Assembly (NCBI GenBank): GCA_007124075.1
Contig: SLFV01000265.1
Coordinates: forward strand, 1 to 17,603
Source of the DNA: Roseimaritima sp.
GTDB taxonomy: Bacteria > Planctomycetota > Planctomycetia > Pirellulales > Pirellulaceae
Direction: 5' to 3'
DNA length: 17,603 nt
Shown here: piece after piece, positions 17,137 to 17,603 of the stretch
Layout of the letters: every line of letters starts with the position of its first letter
Numbering within the stretch: the stretch's first letter is position 1
Made by a program: the position numbers and the translations under genes
Notes under the pieces: model-generated
Databases searched by the model: none
Told to the model about the DNA's origin: nothing
What the model saw: the letters and a program-made list of their open reading frames with translations, nothing else

Positions 17137-17307
17137 TCAAACCGCCAGTTGTTTGCGTTTCTGACGGCGTAGCTCCCGAGCCGCTGCTAGCTTTTGATCT
17201 TGGGACGCGAAGACCTCCCGTTCCTTTCCAGCCAGTTTCGTATGCGGCGTGACGTAGCCGATCGCGCTGTGCAACCGCACTTCGTTATAGTGCGGGACGT
17301 ATCCGCT
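17137..17307 (-). pseudogene. IS3-family transposase, C-terminal fragment
   Basis: The minus-strand frame gives GYVPHYNEVRLHSAIGYVTP, then an Arg/Lys/Gln-rich tail ending in QLAV and a TGA at 17137. This is the C-terminus of an IS3-family integrase-core transposase. About 55 residues remain; the catalytic Asp-Asp-Glu region and OrfA are missing because homology stops at about 17304. The residues further right in the same frame (MLLTEILT) belong to a different sequence. It is the tail of a once complete element and cannot be functional. Confidence 0.85.
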
Positions 17308-17310
17308 TAC

Positions 17311-17603
17311 CGTGAGAATCTCAGTGAGAAGCAAGCGGTGAAGCTGAGCAAGTTGCTCAAGACGAATCTCAGGTGCGTCAAAGCGTACTTGATGTGGGAG
17401 GACTTCCAGCGGCTTTGGCTCTACCGCAGTCCGACTTTCGCGGGCAGGTTCCTGGATCGATGGTGTACCCGTGCGATGCGTAGCAAGATCGAGCCGATGA
17501 AAGAGATGGCGCGGACGCTACGTCGCCACCGAAAGATCTTGCTGAATTGGTTTCATGCTCGTGGCGACATTTCCAATGGCAGCGTGAAGGGGATGAGCAT
17601 CAA
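17311..17603 (+). pseudogene. ISL3-family transposase fragment, runs off the window
   Basis: The plus-strand frame beginning CGT-GAG-AAT at 17311 gives RENLSEKQAVKLSKLLKTNL, followed by VKAYLMWEDFQRLW, then FLDRWCTRAMRSKIEPMKE, TLRRHRKILLNWFHARG and VKGMSI to the window edge. This matches the C-terminal half of ISL3-family DDE transposases. The N-terminal half is absent because the frame meets the IS3 remnant at 17304-17311. Whether the C-terminus is complete lies outside the window. It has no native start, so it is a remnant. Confidence 0.85.

Noticed and set aside
16943..17164. Plus-strand 73-residue frame before the IS3 remnant
   Set aside because: It overlaps the transposase remnant, has no recognisable motif and lacks a ribosome binding site.
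1..17603. Complete defence system, CRISPR array, tRNA or integrase site
   Set aside because: I found no spaced repeats, no tRNA-like cloverleaf and no nuclease or recombinase genes apart from the transposase remnants.

Overview
The window looks like a chromosomal segment of a planctomycete, most likely Pirellulaceae (Rhodopirellula-like). This is an inference. It rests on moderate GC, many genes without a clear Shine-Dalgarno sequence, frequent strand switches, long leaders, and a Tat-exported ceramidase-like protein and a PQQ-type beta-propeller protein of kinds common in that group. I see no rRNA, tRNA, CRISPR array or phage module. The right edge carries insertion sequence remnants.

Layout, left to right. 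(1) 53-3963, minus strand: two large P-loop GTPases, each with a C-terminal pair of membrane segments, joined by a 4-base ATGA overlap. They are probably one translationally coupled operon and may run on into another gene at the left edge. (2) 4147-5997, minus: a CstA-family transporter. It is divergent from trxB (6097-7170, plus), with a consensus -10 box in the 99-base gap. (3) 6097-8767: a redox/repair neighbourhood of thioredoxin reductase, a lipoprotein MsrA and, on the minus strand, a DJ-1/PfpI protein. (4) 8810-9970, minus: an orphan lipoprotein substrate-binding protein. (5) 10192-11145, plus: an orphan protein resembling only the N-terminal part of a GspE/PilB ATPase. It is convergent, with two bases between the stops, to a GT-C type membrane glycosyltransferase (11148-13001, minus). 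(6) 13317-14573, plus: an exported PQQ-like beta-propeller protein, convergent with a Tat-signal ceramidase-like protein (14595-16034, minus). (7) 16359-16736, minus: a DUF2237 protein. (8) 17137-17603: the C-terminal end of an IS3-type transposase abutting an ISL3-type transposase fragment in opposite orientation, at a junction near 17304-17311.

Functional links. MsrA-type enzymes are normally recycled by thioredoxin, so trxB and msrA close together on one strand, with a DJ-1-like protein beyond, make a plausible oxidative-damage theme, though long gaps argue against a single operon. The GTPase pair and the ATPase-less GspE-like protein are the least explained elements and the best candidates for new biology. 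I did not find a convincing complete novel defence or mobile system.
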